From: Bacteroidales bacterium
GTDB lineage: Bacteria; Bacteroidota; Bacteroidia; Bacteroidales; UBA12077
Assembly (NCBI GenBank): GCA_027859205.1
Contig: JAQIBH010000090.1
Location: 1-64,000 of the forward strand
Length of the DNA stretch: 64,000 nt
Direction of reading: 5' to 3'
Below, one piece after another: positions 27,664-38,875 of this stretch (positions within the stretch are counted from its first letter, which is position 1; every line of letters begins with the position of its first letter). The position numbers and the translations under genes are program-made. Under the pieces are notes generated by a model. That model saw only the letters and a list, made by a program, of their open reading frames with translations. It had not been told where the DNA came from and made no database searches.

Positions 27664-28587
27664 ATGAGAAAAGTACTCGTTGCAACTGAAAAGCCATTTG
27701 CTCCTGCAGCAGTTGCTAAAATTAAGGAAGTTTTAGATAAAGCTAATTATGAATTAGTCTTATTAGAAAAATACACAGATAAGTCTGAATTGTTAAAGGC
27801 AGTCGAAAATGTTGATGCCATGATCGTACGTTCAGATAAGGTTACAAAAGAAGTAATTGATGCATCAAATAATTTAAAAATTGTTATAAGAGCCGGCGCT
27901 GGTTACGACAATCTCGATTTGGAAGCTTGTACTGCTAAAAACGTAGTAGCTATGAATACTCCAGGTCAAAATTCAAATGCTGTAGCAGAACTTGCCATTG
28001 GTATGATGATTATGATTGCTCGTGGAAACTACAATGGTAAAGCTGGTACTGAGTTACGAGGTAAAAAATTAGGTATACACGCTTACGGTAATGTTGGACG
28101 ATATGTAGCTCAAATTGCAAAAGGATTTGGAATGGAAGTCTATGCATTTGATCCATTCGTTGATGGCGATTTAATTAAAAAGGATGGTGTAACTCAACTT
28201 GATTCTGTTGAAGAATTATATTCAACTTGTCAGTATTTATCATTACATATTCCTGCAAACGATAAAACAAAAAACTCAATTGGATTTGATTTATTAAGCA
28301 AAATGCCAAAGAATGGAACTTTAGTTAATACAGCACGAAAGGAAGTTATTAACGAAGATGAATTACTGAAAGTTTTTACTGAAAGAGAAGATTTCAGATA
28401 TGTATCTGATTTAGCACCCGATTGCATAGATGAAATTAAAATGAAATTTGATGGTAGATTTTTCTTTACTCCAAAGAAAATGGGAGCACAAACTGCTGAA
28501 GCCAACATTAATGCAGGTGCTGCTGGTGCACATCAAATTATTGATTTCATCGAAAGCGGAAATATAACTTTTAAAGTAAATAAATAA
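27664..28587 (+). CDS. serA: D-3-phosphoglycerate dehydrogenase-like 2-hydroxyacid dehydrogenase
   Basis: Follows serC; IRAGAGYDNLDLEACTAKNVVAMNTPGQNSNAVAELAIGMMI, GKKLGIHAYGNVGRYVAQIAKGFGMEVYAFDPF. Confidence 0.93.
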   Translation: MRKVLVATEKPFAPAAVAKIKEVLDKANYELVLLEKYTDKSELLKAVENVDAMIVRSDKVTKEVIDASNNLKIVIRAGAGYDNLDLEACTAKNVVAMNTPGQNSNAVAELAIGMMIMIARGNYNGKAGTELRGKKLGIHAYGNVGRYVAQIAKGFGMEVYAFDPFVDGDLIKKDGVTQLDSVEELYSTCQYLSLHIPANDKTKNSIGFDLLSKMPKNGTLVNTARKEVINEDELLKVFTEREDFRYVSDLAPDCIDEIKMKFDGRFFFTPKKMGAQTAEANINAGAAGAHQIIDFIESGNITFKVNK

Positions 28588-28693
28588 ACCTAGTTCAAAG
28601 TTTAAAGTTTCAAGTTCCGAGTTTAAATGAAAACTGGGTACTTAATACTATAACTTTTAACTTTTAACAATAAACTTTTAACTAATAAAAAAT

Positions 28694-29941
28694 ATGGCAA
28701 TAATAAAACCATTTAAAGGATTAAGACCTCCAAAGGCGATTTCAAAAGATTTAGCATGTCTACCTTATGATGTTATGAATAGCGAAGAAGCTGCTGTTAT
28801 AGCTGAAGGAAAAGAATGTTCTTTATTGCATATTACAAAAGCAGAAATCGATTGTCCGGCAGGAACCGATGTTCATTCTGAAACAGTGTATAATAAAGCA
28901 GTTGAAAATTTTAAAATGTTTCAAGAAAAAGATTGGTTAGTACAGGATGATGAAGCAAAATTCTACATTTATGCGCAAACAATGGACGGTCGTACTCAAT
29001 ACGGTATTGTAGGTGCAGCTGCTTGTGCCGATTATCATAATGAGATTATTAAAAAACACGAGTTAACTCGCCCTGAAAAAGAAGAAGACAGAATGGTACT
29101 AACTCGTTATACAAATGCGAATATCGAACCTGTTTTCTTTTCATATAGAGCAGTTCCTGAAATTGATACAATCGTTGAAATTATTGTAAAAAATAAGGAG
29201 GCTGATTATGATTTTGTTGCCGATGATGGTTTTGGACATCATTTTTGGGTTATCAACGATGCTAGTACTAATAAGAAACTAGAGGAATTATTTGATACAA
29301 AAGTTCCTTATACATATGTGGCCGACGGTCATCATAGAACAGCAGCAGCTGCTCGAATTGGAATTGAAAAACAAGAAAACAATCCAAATCATACAGGAAA
29401 CGAAGAGTATAATTTCTTTATGGCTGTTCATTTTCCAGATAATCAACTGGAAATAATTGATTACAATCGTGTTGTTAAAGATTTAAATGGTTTATCTGCG
29501 GAGGAATTAATTGAAAAATTAAAAACTTCATTCGAAGTTGAAAAGATAGGTGTGGATATTTATAAACCGGTAAAACTTCATGAATTCAGTATGTATTTGG
29601 CTGGAGATTGGTATAAGCTAACTGCTAAAGCTGGAACTTATGACGATAATGATCCGATTGGAGTACTTGATGTAACAATTCTTTCAAAACAGGTTCTGGA
29701 ACCTATACTTGATATTGTAGATTTAAGAACATCTGACAGAATTGATTTTGTTGGTGGAATTCGTGGATTAGGTGAATTAAAGAAGCGTGTTGATGGTGGC
29801 CTTATGAAAGCTGCATTTGCATTGTATCCAACATCTTTAAAGCAATTGCTTGATATTGCTGATTCTGGTAATATTATGCCGCCAAAAACTACTTGGTTTG
29901 AACCAAAACTAAGAAGCGGTTTGGTAATCCATAAAATATAA
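28694..29941 (+). CDS. DUF1015 family protein
   Basis: Start IKPFKGLRPPK..SKDLACLPYDVMN; TYVADGHHRTAAAARIG typical of DUF1015; serC-serA-DUF1015 gene order. Confidence 0.9.
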   Translation: MAIIKPFKGLRPPKAISKDLACLPYDVMNSEEAAVIAEGKECSLLHITKAEIDCPAGTDVHSETVYNKAVENFKMFQEKDWLVQDDEAKFYIYAQTMDGRTQYGIVGAAACADYHNEIIKKHELTRPEKEEDRMVLTRYTNANIEPVFFSYRAVPEIDTIVEIIVKNKEADYDFVADDGFGHHFWVINDASTNKKLEELFDTKVPYTYVADGHHRTAAAARIGIEKQENNPNHTGNEEYNFFMAVHFPDNQLEIIDYNRVVKDLNGLSAEELIEKLKTSFEVEKIGVDIYKPVKLHEFSMYLAGDWYKLTAKAGTYDDNDPIGVLDVTILSKQVLEPILDIVDLRTSDRIDFVGGIRGLGELKKRVDGGLMKAAFALYPTSLKQLLDIADSGNIMPPKTTWFEPKLRSGLVIHKI

Positions 29942-30107
29942 TAATGAAATAAGAAATCTAATTTTAATGTAAGAATAGGGGGATTGTTAAAAGATTCTCC
30001 TATTTTTTTATAAACTTTTGTTAAACACGATTGTTATCTTTTTTAAGAAAGAACTTTTTTATTACATTTGAAATCACAATAAATCACATAATTAAATTGC
30101 AGACTTA

Positions 30108-30782
30108 ATGGGCGTTTCTGAAAATATCAAACACTTTCTTTCCAAAGAGATACCCTCAAATGTAAAATTGATTGCGGTATCGAAAACTAAGCCGATTGAT
30201 GTAATTCTCAAAGCATATCAATCAGGATATAAAATTTTTGGGGAAAATAAAGTTCAGGAATTAGCTGATAAATATAATGATCTCCCGAAAGATATTGAAT
30301 GGCATATGATTGGACATGTACAAAGCAATAAAGTTAAATATATAGCTCCTTTTGTGTCTTTAATTCATGGTGTTGACAGCGTTAAGTTATTGAAAGTAAT
30401 AAATAAAGAAGGAGAAAAAAATAATCGAAAAATTAATTGTCTTCTACAGTTTCATATTGCTAAAGAGGAAACCAAGTTTGGTTTAAGTTTAGAAGAGGCA
30501 AATGAATTTTTGATATCAGAGGATTTTAAGAATCTAAATAATATAAATATATGTGGAGTAATGGGTATGGCTACATATACTGAAAATGATGATACAATAC
30601 GTTCTGAATTTAAAGAATTAGTTTATATCTTTAATGAATTGAAAATTGTGCATTTTTCGAATAATGATTTTAAGGAAATTTCGATGGGAATGTCGGGAGA
30701 TTATAAAATTGCAATTGAGGAAGGAGCCACAATAGTTCGAATAGGAAGTTTATTATTTGGTGCAAGAAATTATATAAAATAG
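30108..30782 (+). CDS. YggS-family PLP-binding protein
   Basis: LIAVSKTKPIDVI, GENKVQELADKY, WHMIGHVQSNKVKYIAP, SMGMSGDYKIAIEEGATIVRIGSLLFG. Confidence 0.94.
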   Translation: MGVSENIKHFLSKEIPSNVKLIAVSKTKPIDVILKAYQSGYKIFGENKVQELADKYNDLPKDIEWHMIGHVQSNKVKYIAPFVSLIHGVDSVKLLKVINKEGEKNNRKINCLLQFHIAKEETKFGLSLEEANEFLISEDFKNLNNINICGVMGMATYTENDDTIRSEFKELVYIFNELKIVHFSNNDFKEISMGMSGDYKIAIEEGATIVRIGSLLFGARNYIK

Positions 30783-30804
30783 TTAATATAAATAAACATT
30801 TATT

Positions 30805-31773
30805 ATGAGTCAATTAGAAACCACTTATTTAGGATTAAAACTTAAAAATCCTGTTATAGTTGGAAGCTCAGGGCTAACCAGTTCTATCGATAAAATTAAA
30901 CAAATAGAGGAAAAAGGTGCTGGAGCTATTGTATTAAAATCAATATTCGAAGAACAAATTAAATTTGAAGCTGGTAAAATGGCCAATGGATCAGATTCTC
31001 CAGAAGCTCTAGATTATTTGAATTATTATGTAAAGAATAATACTGTCGCGGAATATCTCGATTTGATAAAAAATGCAAAAGAAGCAGTAAACATTCCGGT
31101 CATAGCTAGTATTAATTGCGTTAGTTCAAAAGAGTGGACAGGTTTTGCTAAAAGTATTGAAGAGGCAGGAGCAGATGCCATTGAAATCAATGTTTTTGTA
31201 TTACCAAATGATAAAAATGCTTCTGCAGAGTACTATGAAAATATTTATTTTGAATTAGCAGCACAACTTAAAAATACTATAAAAATACCCTTCGCATTTA
31301 AGCTTGGTTCTCATTTCTCCAATCTGGTTGGATTTGTTCAAAAATTAAATGTTTCAGGAGTAGTATTATTTAACCGTTTTTATTCTCCCGATATTGATGT
31401 TGATGAACTTAAATTTACTACCTCTGAAGTATTTAGTACTCCGGCCGAAATTAGAAATTCGTTACGGTGGGTAGGTATTATTTCTTCTAAAATACCAGAT
31501 ATGGATATTGCAGCTTCAACTGGTGTGCATGATGGTAAAGCTGTAGTAAAACAATTATTAGGTGGAGCAAGTGCAGTCCAGGTATGCTCAACATTATATA
31601 AAAATGGTATTGACTATTTAGAAACTATAATTAAAGACCTTGAAGAATGGATGAATAAACATGGGTTTGAGAATATAGAAGAATTTAAAGGCAAAATGAG
31701 TTATTCAAAAATTGATGACCCGCTTGTTTATGAACGATCGCAGTTTATGAAGTATTTTTCTAGCATACAATGA
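30805..31773 (+). CDS. dihydroorotate dehydrogenase-like protein
   Basis: TTYLGLKLKNPVIVGSSGLTSS, GADAIEINVF, FKLGSHFSNL, IAASTGVHDGKAVVKQLLGGASAVQVCSTLYKNG. Confidence 0.88.
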   Translation: MSQLETTYLGLKLKNPVIVGSSGLTSSIDKIKQIEEKGAGAIVLKSIFEEQIKFEAGKMANGSDSPEALDYLNYYVKNNTVAEYLDLIKNAKEAVNIPVIASINCVSSKEWTGFAKSIEEAGADAIEINVFVLPNDKNASAEYYENIYFELAAQLKNTIKIPFAFKLGSHFSNLVGFVQKLNVSGVVLFNRFYSPDIDVDELKFTTSEVFSTPAEIRNSLRWVGIISSKIPDMDIAASTGVHDGKAVVKQLLGGASAVQVCSTLYKNGIDYLETIIKDLEEWMNKHGFENIEEFKGKMSYSKIDDPLVYERSQFMKYFSSIQ

Positions 31774-31774
31774 A

Positions 31775-31801
31775 AAAATCCCGCTTAATTAGCGGGATTT
31801 T
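31775..31801. terminator. Bidirectional hairpin terminator between convergent genes
   Basis: AAAATCCCGCT-taatt-AGCGGGATTTT. Confidence 0.8.
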
Positions 31802-32300
31802 CATTTGTATTTTTGATAATACCAATAAGTTCATAATATAATGCTTCTTTATCTTTTGTAATATCTTCAACAGAGCTTTCTAATCTGACAAGACACGTGT
31901 TTGCTAACTGTGAATCGATATAATCAAAATTATCAATAACAGTAAATACCTCAAAAGCTAACAAAAAATCCGATTGGATAAAAATTTCGGTAAAGTTTTT
32001 AATATATTCATTAAATTTTAAACCATTTTTCCAGCACGAAGCAACAAGAATATTCAAAATATTTTTATAATCAGGGTTTTCTATAGCATCCATTATAATT
32101 GGAACGCTATCTTGATCATTTAAATTTTCAATTATTTGTATCGCTTCCTCACGTATAACTGTTTCATTTGTTTTGTATAATATATCAATGACTTCATATA
32201 ATAATCCTTTATTTCCTTCTTTTTTTATATACTTTAAAGTATCAAGTACAATTGACAATTTTTCTGATCTTAGTTTCTTTATAATTTCCTTATTATCCAT
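31785..32300 (-). CDS. HEAT-repeat-like hypothetical protein
   Basis: Alpha-helical repeats (VIREEAIQIIENLNDQDSVPIIMDAIENPDYKNILNILVASCWKNGL). Confidence 0.75.
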   Translation of the reverse strand: MDNKEIIKKLRSEKLSIVLDTLKYIKKEGNKGLLYEVIDILYKTNETVIREEAIQIIENLNDQDSVPIIMDAIENPDYKNILNILVASCWKNGLKFNEYIKNFTEIFIQSDFLLAFEVFTVIDNFDYIDSQLANTCLVRLESSVEDITKDKEALYYELIGIIKNTNENPAN

Positions 32301-32560
32301 GATTTAACTAATAATAATGTACGTAAGATTATTAATTTTTACGATGCAAATTTAAAATAATTACTTCAATATATTAGTTAATCAAATTATAATTTGTTAA
32401 ATTGTTTTTGAAAAATTCACACTCTTTTGAAACAAAACTCATTAAAAAAATCATGTATTAACATGTTTCCCTGTAAGGGAGATGCTTTGTTTTTTAAAAA
32501 AAAGTGTTACTTTTACTACAAATTGTTTTAAATTGGTAACAATTAATAAGACGGCAAGTT

Positions 32561-33493
32561 ATGAATATGAAATTATTACATCGAAAGGCATTATATTTTT
32601 TTGCAATGTTAATGTCTGTAGCATTGGTGATTGGATGTGGCTCTGGTAAAGACAAAACAAATGATTCCGATGATATTGTTACTCTTGATTCGCTCGAAAT
32701 TGATGAGCAATTAATTCAAGATGTAAAAGCAGTTAAGGAAATTTTTTATTCTTTGCCTTCGCCATTAGAAACTGCTATGATTCTTAAGCAGGCTGGAGCA
32801 AAATATAATGAGGAGCTTCTTAATCCTACAGAAAATTCTTCCAGATATTTAACCAATAAAAGTATGGCTTTAAATCTAGGTATTTATACTACTGATTTAA
32901 GTTATGCTAGTTTGTTTGATCAAACTCAAGCAACGATTAATTATATGAATGTTTCTAAGAAAATGGCTGAAGGATTGGGGATTCTTAATGCCATTGATGA
33001 AGATATTATTGAACGTTTAGAAGTAAATATTAATAATAGAGTTGCTATTATGGATATCATTTCTGAAACAATTATGAATTCAAGTTCATTTTTTGAAGAA
33101 AATGATAGACAAGCATTGTCATCAATTGTATTAGTTGGTGGTTGGATTGAAGGTTTATATATAGCTACTAATTTAGTTGGAGCTGATGCTAATTTTAATA
33201 ATAATGAATTAATAAGTCGTATTATTGATCAGAAACTTACTTTAGGTACTGTACTTAACTTATTAGACGAGAATTCAGATAATGAAGATGTTAAGAATGT
33301 TATGACTAATGTAAACGAATTAAAAGTTATTTTTGACAAAATTAAAATTACAACTTCAAAAATAGAACCTGTAATTGATGAAGAAACTAACGTTACAACA
33401 CTTAAATCAGAGACTAGAGTATCAATGAGTCCTGCAACTTATAATGAATTGAAAGAAAAAGTTAAGGTAATACGAAGTAATTATATACTATAA
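32561..33493 (+). CDS. lipoprotein, hypothetical
   Basis: Lipobox SVALVIGCGSGKDKTND; conserved-looking alpha-helical protein. Confidence 0.8.
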   Translation: MNMKLLHRKALYFFAMLMSVALVIGCGSGKDKTNDSDDIVTLDSLEIDEQLIQDVKAVKEIFYSLPSPLETAMILKQAGAKYNEELLNPTENSSRYLTNKSMALNLGIYTTDLSYASLFDQTQATINYMNVSKKMAEGLGILNAIDEDIIERLEVNINNRVAIMDIISETIMNSSSFFEENDRQALSSIVLVGGWIEGLYIATNLVGADANFNNNELISRIIDQKLTLGTVLNLLDENSDNEDVKNVMTNVNELKVIFDKIKITTSKIEPVIDEETNVTTLKSETRVSMSPATYNELKEKVKVIRSNYIL

Positions 33494-33507
33494 AAATATC
33501 CTCTGTT

Positions 33508-33954
33508 ATGAAAAGAATATACCAGATATTAATTATACTAACAGTATTGACTCTAATACCCTTTTATGGTAATTCGCAGTGTAAAAGTTTCGCTAAAAAG
33601 GTTTGTAAATTAGAACTAACTCCATATATACACGATGGTAATTTTAATGCTGCTATTTTAACTGAGGGTGAAGATGCTGAATTATATAAAACATTTTACG
33701 CTGGACAAAATTACAGAATCTATATTTGTGGATCAGATGCACTTCCTGAAATTGAGTTTCAGGTACTCGATGTAAATAGAAACGTTTTATACGATAATAG
33801 AAAAAAAGATTATTCCAGGTTGTGGGATTTTAAATTAGAATCGAGTCAACAATTAATAATTTCGTTAAGAGTAAAGAATAGCGAAGGAGAATCATATGAA
33901 ATAGTTAGTGGTTGTGTAGCAATTATGTTTGGATTGAAAGAAGATATGGATTAA
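33508..33954 (+). CDS. secreted hypothetical protein
   Basis: Signal peptide MKRIYQILIILTVLTLIPFYGNSQ; paired with preceding lipoprotein. Confidence 0.8.
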   Translation: MKRIYQILIILTVLTLIPFYGNSQCKSFAKKVCKLELTPYIHDGNFNAAILTEGEDAELYKTFYAGQNYRIYICGSDALPEIEFQVLDVNRNVLYDNRKKDYSRLWDFKLESSQQLIISLRVKNSEGESYEIVSGCVAIMFGLKEDMD

Positions 33955-33971
33955 TAATAAAGGTATTAAAT

Positions 33972-34007
33972 AAAAGAGCCTGTAATAATATTATTGCAGG
34001 CTCTTTT
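33972..34007. terminator. Bidirectional hairpin terminator
   Basis: AAAAGAGCCTGTAATAA...TTATTGCAGGCTCTTTT (one G:U) between convergent genes. Confidence 0.8.
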
Positions 34008-34018
34008 TATATTTGCAA

Positions 34019-36817
34019 TTATGCAAACAATTTTTCTTTTAAATATTTTCCAGTATAAGATTCTCTACATTTAATCAGTTCTTCGGGTGTACCTTCAAAT
34101 ACGATACTTCCTCCATATTTTCCTCCTTCCGGACCCAAGTCAATAATCCAATCACCAGATTTTATTATTTCAAGGTTATGTTCAATAATTAATACAGAGT
34201 TTCCTCTTGAAATTAGTGCATTGAATGCTTCGAGAAGTTTTTTTATATCATGAAAATGTAATCCTGTTGTAGGTTCATCAAAAATGAATAAAGTAGATTG
34301 CTTAGAATTTTCTTTGCTTAAAAATGAAGCCAGTTTAACTCTTTGACTTTCTCCTCCGCTTAAAGTGCTAGACGATTGGCCAAGTTTAATATACCCTAAA
34401 CCTACTTCGGCAAGTGGAGAGAGTTTGCTTACAATCTTTTTCTCGGTTGATCCAATTCCTTCATTAAAAAACTCTATAGCCTCATTTACGGTCATCTCCA
34501 AAATATTAAAGATGTTATTGTTTCGATATTTTACATCTAAAATTTCTTCTTTAAATCTTTTCCCGTGGCAATGGTCACAAATTAAAGTAACATCAGCCAT
34601 AAATTGCATTTCAACCTTTATTACACCTTCACCCTGACATTCTTCGCACCGTCCACCATCAATATTAAATGAGTAATGTGATGCTTTGAAATTGTTTATT
34701 TTAGATAATTGCTGATTCGCATATAGTTTTCTAATTTCATCGTATGCTTTTAAGTAAGTAACAGGATTAGATCTGGACGATTTGCCAATAGGATTTTGAT
34801 CAACAAACTCAATGTTTTCAAGTTGGTTAATATCACCTTGTAATTTATCAAATTTTCCCGTTTTTTCTCCTGTGCCTAATAATATTTTACTCAATGCTGG
34901 CGATAATATATTTTTTACTAATGTTGATTTACCTGAGCCGCTAACACCTGTAACGACAGTTAATACATTTAAAGGAAATTTAACATTAATATTTTTTAAA
35001 TTATTTTCTCTTGCTTCTGTAACTTCTATAAAATTATTCCATTTGCGTCTCTCTTTGGGAATATTTATAAATTTTCTTCCTGTAAGATATTTTGCTGTTA
35101 AAGAGTTTTTATCTTTGATTAGTTGTTCTCTGTTTCCGTGAAAAATAATTTCGCCACCTAATCTTCCAGCAAAAGGACCTATGTCAATTATTTCATCAGC
35201 TGATTTAATAATATCTTCATCGTGTTCAACAACAATAACTGTATTGCCAATTCTTTGTAAGTGTTTTAAGACGGATATAAGTTGATTGTTGTCTCTGGAA
35301 TGTAAACCAATACTTGGCTCGTCAAGAATATAAAGAGAACCTACAAGACTGCTTCCAAGTGATGTAGCAAGATTTATTCGTTGTGATTCTCCACCTGAAA
35401 GAGTTGAGGATAATCTGTTTAAAGTTAAGTAGCCAAGTCCTACATTCATAAGAAAATCTAAACGACTATTTATTTCAATTAAAATGCGTTTAGAAACATC
35501 TTTCTCAAAATCGGTTAATGTAAGGTCTTTGAAAAAGAGTTGTAACTCATCAATTGGCAATAAGACTAAATCTTGTAAAGATTTATTATCTATTTTAATA
35601 TAAGAAGCTTCTTTCTTGAGACGTGTACCTCTGCAATCGGGACAGGTTGTTTTACCTCGATATCTTGATAACATCACACGGTATTGAATCTTATATTTTT
35701 GCTCCTCTAAATGTTCAAAAAATGTATTAAGTCCCCAGAAATGCTTATTGCCAGTCCAAAGTAGCTGTTTTTGATCATCAGATAAATCGAAAAAGGGTTT
35801 ATGAATTGGGAAATCAAATTTATCAGCATTATAAACGAGTTTATTTTTCCATTCTTGCATTTTTTCCCCACGCCAACATGCGATTGCTTCTTCGTATACA
35901 GATAATCCTTTATTTGGAATTACTAAATCTTCGTCAATTCCAATAATTTTACCATAACCTTCGCATCGAGGACAAGCTCCTACAGGATTATTAAAACTAA
36001 ATGTATGAACCGTAGGATCTTCAAACTCAATTCCATCTGCTTCAAATTTATTTGAGAATGTTTCACATGTATTTGGTTCTCCAAAAGCTTTAATAATGCA
36101 ATATCCCTTACCTTCCGAAAATGCAATTTGTACCGAATCTGCAAATCGACTCAAGGAATCCTCGTTTGTTTCAACTTTAATTCTGTCAACAACTCTATTA
36201 AATGAATCTTTCTTATTTATTGATGAAGAATTTTCAAGCAAATCACTGATTTTAAAAATCTCGAAATTTTGTTCAATTCTTGAAATACCTTCATTGTGCA
36301 ACATTTTAAGATATTCTTCAAATGATTTTCCATTATTAGGAGTAAATGGGGCAAGAATTAAAAGTTTTGAGTTTTCATTAAAACTAGTAATATAGTTTAC
36401 GACATCAGTTACGGAATGTCGTTGTACTATTTTATTCGAAATAGGAGAGAAAGTTTTTCCAATACGGGCAAACAAGAGTTTAAAATAGTCGTAAACCTCG
36501 GTAGATGTTCCAACAGTTGATCTTGGATTTCTTGTGTTTACTTTTTGTTCGATCGCAATTGCAGGAGGAATCCCTTGAATGAGTTCAACGTCGGGCTTGT
36601 TTATTTTGCCTAAAAATTGCCTTGCATAAGAAGATAAACTTTCAACATATCGTCTTTGTCCTTCGGCATAAATAGTGTCGAATGCCAATGATGATTTTCC
36701 GGAACCTGAAACGCCAGTGATAACAACAAATTTATCACGAGGAATATTAATATTAATGTTCTTTAAATTATGAACTTTTGCACCTTTTATATGGATGTAT
36801 TGATCTTTGTTTGGCAT
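34019..36817 (-). CDS. uvrA: excinuclease ABC subunit A
   Basis: Two Walker A ([50 protein letters not shown]), zinc-binding CxxC pairs, [12 protein letters not shown] and [12 protein letters not shown]. Confidence 0.97.
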   Translation of the reverse strand: MPNKDQYIHIKGAKVHNLKNININIPRDKFVVITGVSGSGKSSLAFDTIYAEGQRRYVESLSSYARQFLGKINKPDVELIQGIPPAIAIEQKVNTRNPRSTVGTSTEVYDYFKLLFARIGKTFSPISNKIVQRHSVTDVVNYITSFNENSKLLILAPFTPNNGKSFEEYLKMLHNEGISRIEQNFEIFKISDLLENSSSINKKDSFNRVVDRIKVETNEDSLSRFADSVQIAFSEGKGYCIIKAFGEPNTCETFSNKFEADGIEFEDPTVHTFSFNNPVGACPRCEGYGKIIGIDEDLVIPNKGLSVYEEAIACWRGEKMQEWKNKLVYNADKFDFPIHKPFFDLSDDQKQLLWTGNKHFWGLNTFFEHLEEQKYKIQYRVMLSRYRGKTTCPDCRGTRLKKEASYIKIDNKSLQDLVLLPIDELQLFFKDLTLTDFEKDVSKRILIEINSRLDFLMNVGLGYLTLNRLSSTLSGGESQRINLATSLGSSLVGSLYILDEPSIGLHSRDNNQLISVLKHLQRIGNTVIVVEHDEDIIKSADEIIDIGPFAGRLGGEIIFHGNREQLIKDKNSLTAKYLTGRKFINIPKERRKWNNFIEVTEARENNLKNINVKFPLNVLTVVTGVSGSGKSTLVKNILSPALSKILLGTGEKTGKFDKLQGDINQLENIEFVDQNPIGKSSRSNPVTYLKAYDEIRKLYANQQLSKINNFKASHYSFNIDGGRCEECQGEGVIKVEMQFMADVTLICDHCHGKRFKEEILDVKYRNNNIFNILEMTVNEAIEFFNEGIGSTEKKIVSKLSPLAEVGLGYIKLGQSSSTLSGGESQRVKLASFLSKENSKQSTLFIFDEPTTGLHFHDIKKLLEAFNALISRGNSVLIIEHNLEIIKSGDWIIDLGPEGGKYGGSIVFEGTPEELIKCRESYTGKYLKEKLFA

Positions 36818-36993
36818 AAAAATTGAATAATAATAATAATAAAGAATGTTAACAAAACTTAATTGGTTTTGAATTAAATGATTTTTTTATTTATATTGCA
36901 CTAAATTAGTTAATTAAATTCTAACCTAAAACACGGAGGATTGTTTATCGATTAAACTTCTACTTTTTTAAATCATTAAAAAAGGAGGTCGTT

Positions 36994-37584
36994 TTGAAAA
37001 AATCAAAACTCACCGATCATGAACTTGTAACAGAGTTTATTGGGGGTAAACAATCTAGTTTCGAAATCATAGTTAATCGCCACAAAGATAAAGTTTTTAC
37101 TTATATCTTGTTAATGGTAAAAAGTGAGCATTTAGCTCATGACATTTTTCAGGAAACTTTTATAAAAGTTGTTAAATCACTTCATGCTGGTAAATATCAA
37201 GAGAACGGTAAATTCATATCGTGGGTAGTTCGTATAGCACATAATTTAATTATTGATCATTTTAGGAAAGAGAAACAAATGAGAACTTTTTCTAATGATG
37301 ACTACGAAACGGATATTTTTAATTCATCAAAGTTTTCTGATAGTACCATTGAAGATGATATTATTCAGGATCAGATTATGTCAGATGTTCGCCAATTAGT
37401 AGATTTTTTACCCAATGAACAGAAGGAAGTTATTGTATTGCGTCATTTTATGGGATTAAGTTTTAAGGAGATATCAGAGCAAACAAATGTTAGTATAAAT
37501 ACTGCTTTAGGCCGTATGAGATACGCTTTAATTAATTTACGAAAATTAGTTAATGAGAAAAATCTGAGTTTAACTATTGCATAA
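36994..37584 (+). CDS. ECF-type RNA polymerase sigma factor
   Basis: Sigma70 r2 (LAHDIFQETFIKVVKSLHAGKYQENGKFISWVVRIAHNLIIDHFR) and r4; TTG start preceded by AAGGAGGTCG. Confidence 0.93.
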   Translation: MKKSKLTDHELVTEFIGGKQSSFEIIVNRHKDKVFTYILLMVKSEHLAHDIFQETFIKVVKSLHAGKYQENGKFISWVVRIAHNLIIDHFRKEKQMRTFSNDDYETDIFNSSKFSDSTIEDDIIQDQIMSDVRQLVDFLPNEQKEVIVLRHFMGLSFKEISEQTNVSINTALGRMRYALINLRKLVNEKNLSLTIA

Positions 37585-37674
37585 AATAAATAAAGATGAA
37601 AAAAAGTTAGAACAAAATATAATAAAGAATTAGCCGTAAGCGTTCTAAAGATAAATCAAAACTTATTATAGCCT

Positions 37675-37863
37675 ATGGTGAAAAATTTTACTCTAACTTA
37701 TCTTTACGGTAATTTTGATGAAAGTGAGCTGAAATTTAATGAATTAAATGAATATGATTTAAGTGAGTTTGATAGTATTTTTACTTTTATTGAAAAAAAT
37801 ACAAAAAAGATACCAGAAAGAATAGTTAATAATGTAATTGATTTTGCAAGAAACTATTCTTAA
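37675..37863 (+). CDS. small hypothetical protein downstream of sigma factor
   Basis: 62-aa ORF, ATG start, same strand; no motif. Confidence 0.55.
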   Translation: MVKNFTLTYLYGNFDESELKFNELNEYDLSEFDSIFTFIEKNTKKIPERIVNNVIDFARNYS

Positions 37864-37958
37864 TTAATGATTACGTAAGACTTTTAAGAGATGATGTTAA
37901 ATATCATCTCTTTTTTTATGCAAAAAACTTGACTTGTATTAATTTTTTTAATATTATT

Positions 37959-37979
37959 GTGATATCAATTTGATATCAC
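37959..37979. promoter_or_regulatory. 21-bp perfect palindrome with two GATATC sites, candidate operator of the SPFH/RHH operon
   Basis: GTGATATCAA-T-TTGATATCAC, 10-bp arms, about 30 bp upstream of the SPFH ATG at 38011. Confidence 0.65.
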
Positions 37980-38010
37980 TATTTAATTATTTAATTTAAA
38001 AAAGATAGAA

Positions 38011-38865
38011 ATGAAAAATGAAAAAGTATTTTCGGCAGCACCAGGTTTTTTGATGCTATTTTTGGAAATAATTATGCTGGGAATTGGTATTGCAGGTTTA
38101 ATTTACTTGCATAACTTATGGTTTTTGGCTTTATTAATTATTGGTATTTTTATGCTTATAGGACTAGTAATTGTAAATCCAAATGAATCTATGGTTCTCG
38201 TTCTTTTTGGAGCGTATAAAGGAACAATTAAGGAAAATGGTTTTTTCTGGATAAATCCATTTTATACTAGAAGAAAGATTTCGCTTAGAGCTCGAAATTT
38301 TGATAGCGAGCCTAGTAAAGTTAACGACAAGGTTGGTAATCCAATTAAAATTGGAGTTGTATTGGTTTGGAAGGTAGAAAATACTTACAAAGCTGCTTTT
38401 GAGGTGAATGAATATGAACATTTTGTTGTTGTTCAGAGTGAAGCTGCACTTCGTAAACTTGCTGGAAAATACCCTTATGATAATTTTGAAGTTGAGGAAG
38501 CCGAGATTACCTTAAGATCGGGTGTTGAAGAAGTAAATCATGAATTGGAAAAAGAAATTGTTGAGAGATTGGAAATTGCAGGTATTCACGTTATTGAAGC
38601 ACGTATAAATTATATTGCATATGCAGAGGAAATAGCAAGTGCTATGCTTAGAAGACAGCAAGCAACTGCTATAGTAGCAGCTCGACATAAAATTGTTGAA
38701 GGAGCAGTAGGTATGGTTGAAATTGCTTTAGAACAATTAGCTGGTAAAAACATTATTGAATTGGATCAGGAGGCAAAAGCAGCCATGGTTAGTAATTTAA
38801 TGGTTGTTCTTTGTTCTGATGAATCTGCAAGACCGGTTGTTAATACAGGAACACTAAATCATTAA
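38011..38865 (+). CDS. SPFH/Band-7 domain membrane protein
   Basis: N-terminal TM segments; VNPNESMVLVLFGAYKGTIKENGFFWINPFY; EIASAMLRRQQATAIVAARHKIVEGAVGMV. Confidence 0.92.
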   Translation: MKNEKVFSAAPGFLMLFLEIIMLGIGIAGLIYLHNLWFLALLIIGIFMLIGLVIVNPNESMVLVLFGAYKGTIKENGFFWINPFYTRRKISLRARNFDSEPSKVNDKVGNPIKIGVVLVWKVENTYKAAFEVNEYEHFVVVQSEAALRKLAGKYPYDNFEVEEAEITLRSGVEEVNHELEKEIVERLEIAGIHVIEARINYIAYAEEIASAMLRRQQATAIVAARHKIVEGAVGMVEIALEQLAGKNIIELDQEAKAAMVSNLMVVLCSDESARPVVNTGTLNH

Positions 38866-38875
38866 GCTCTAATTT

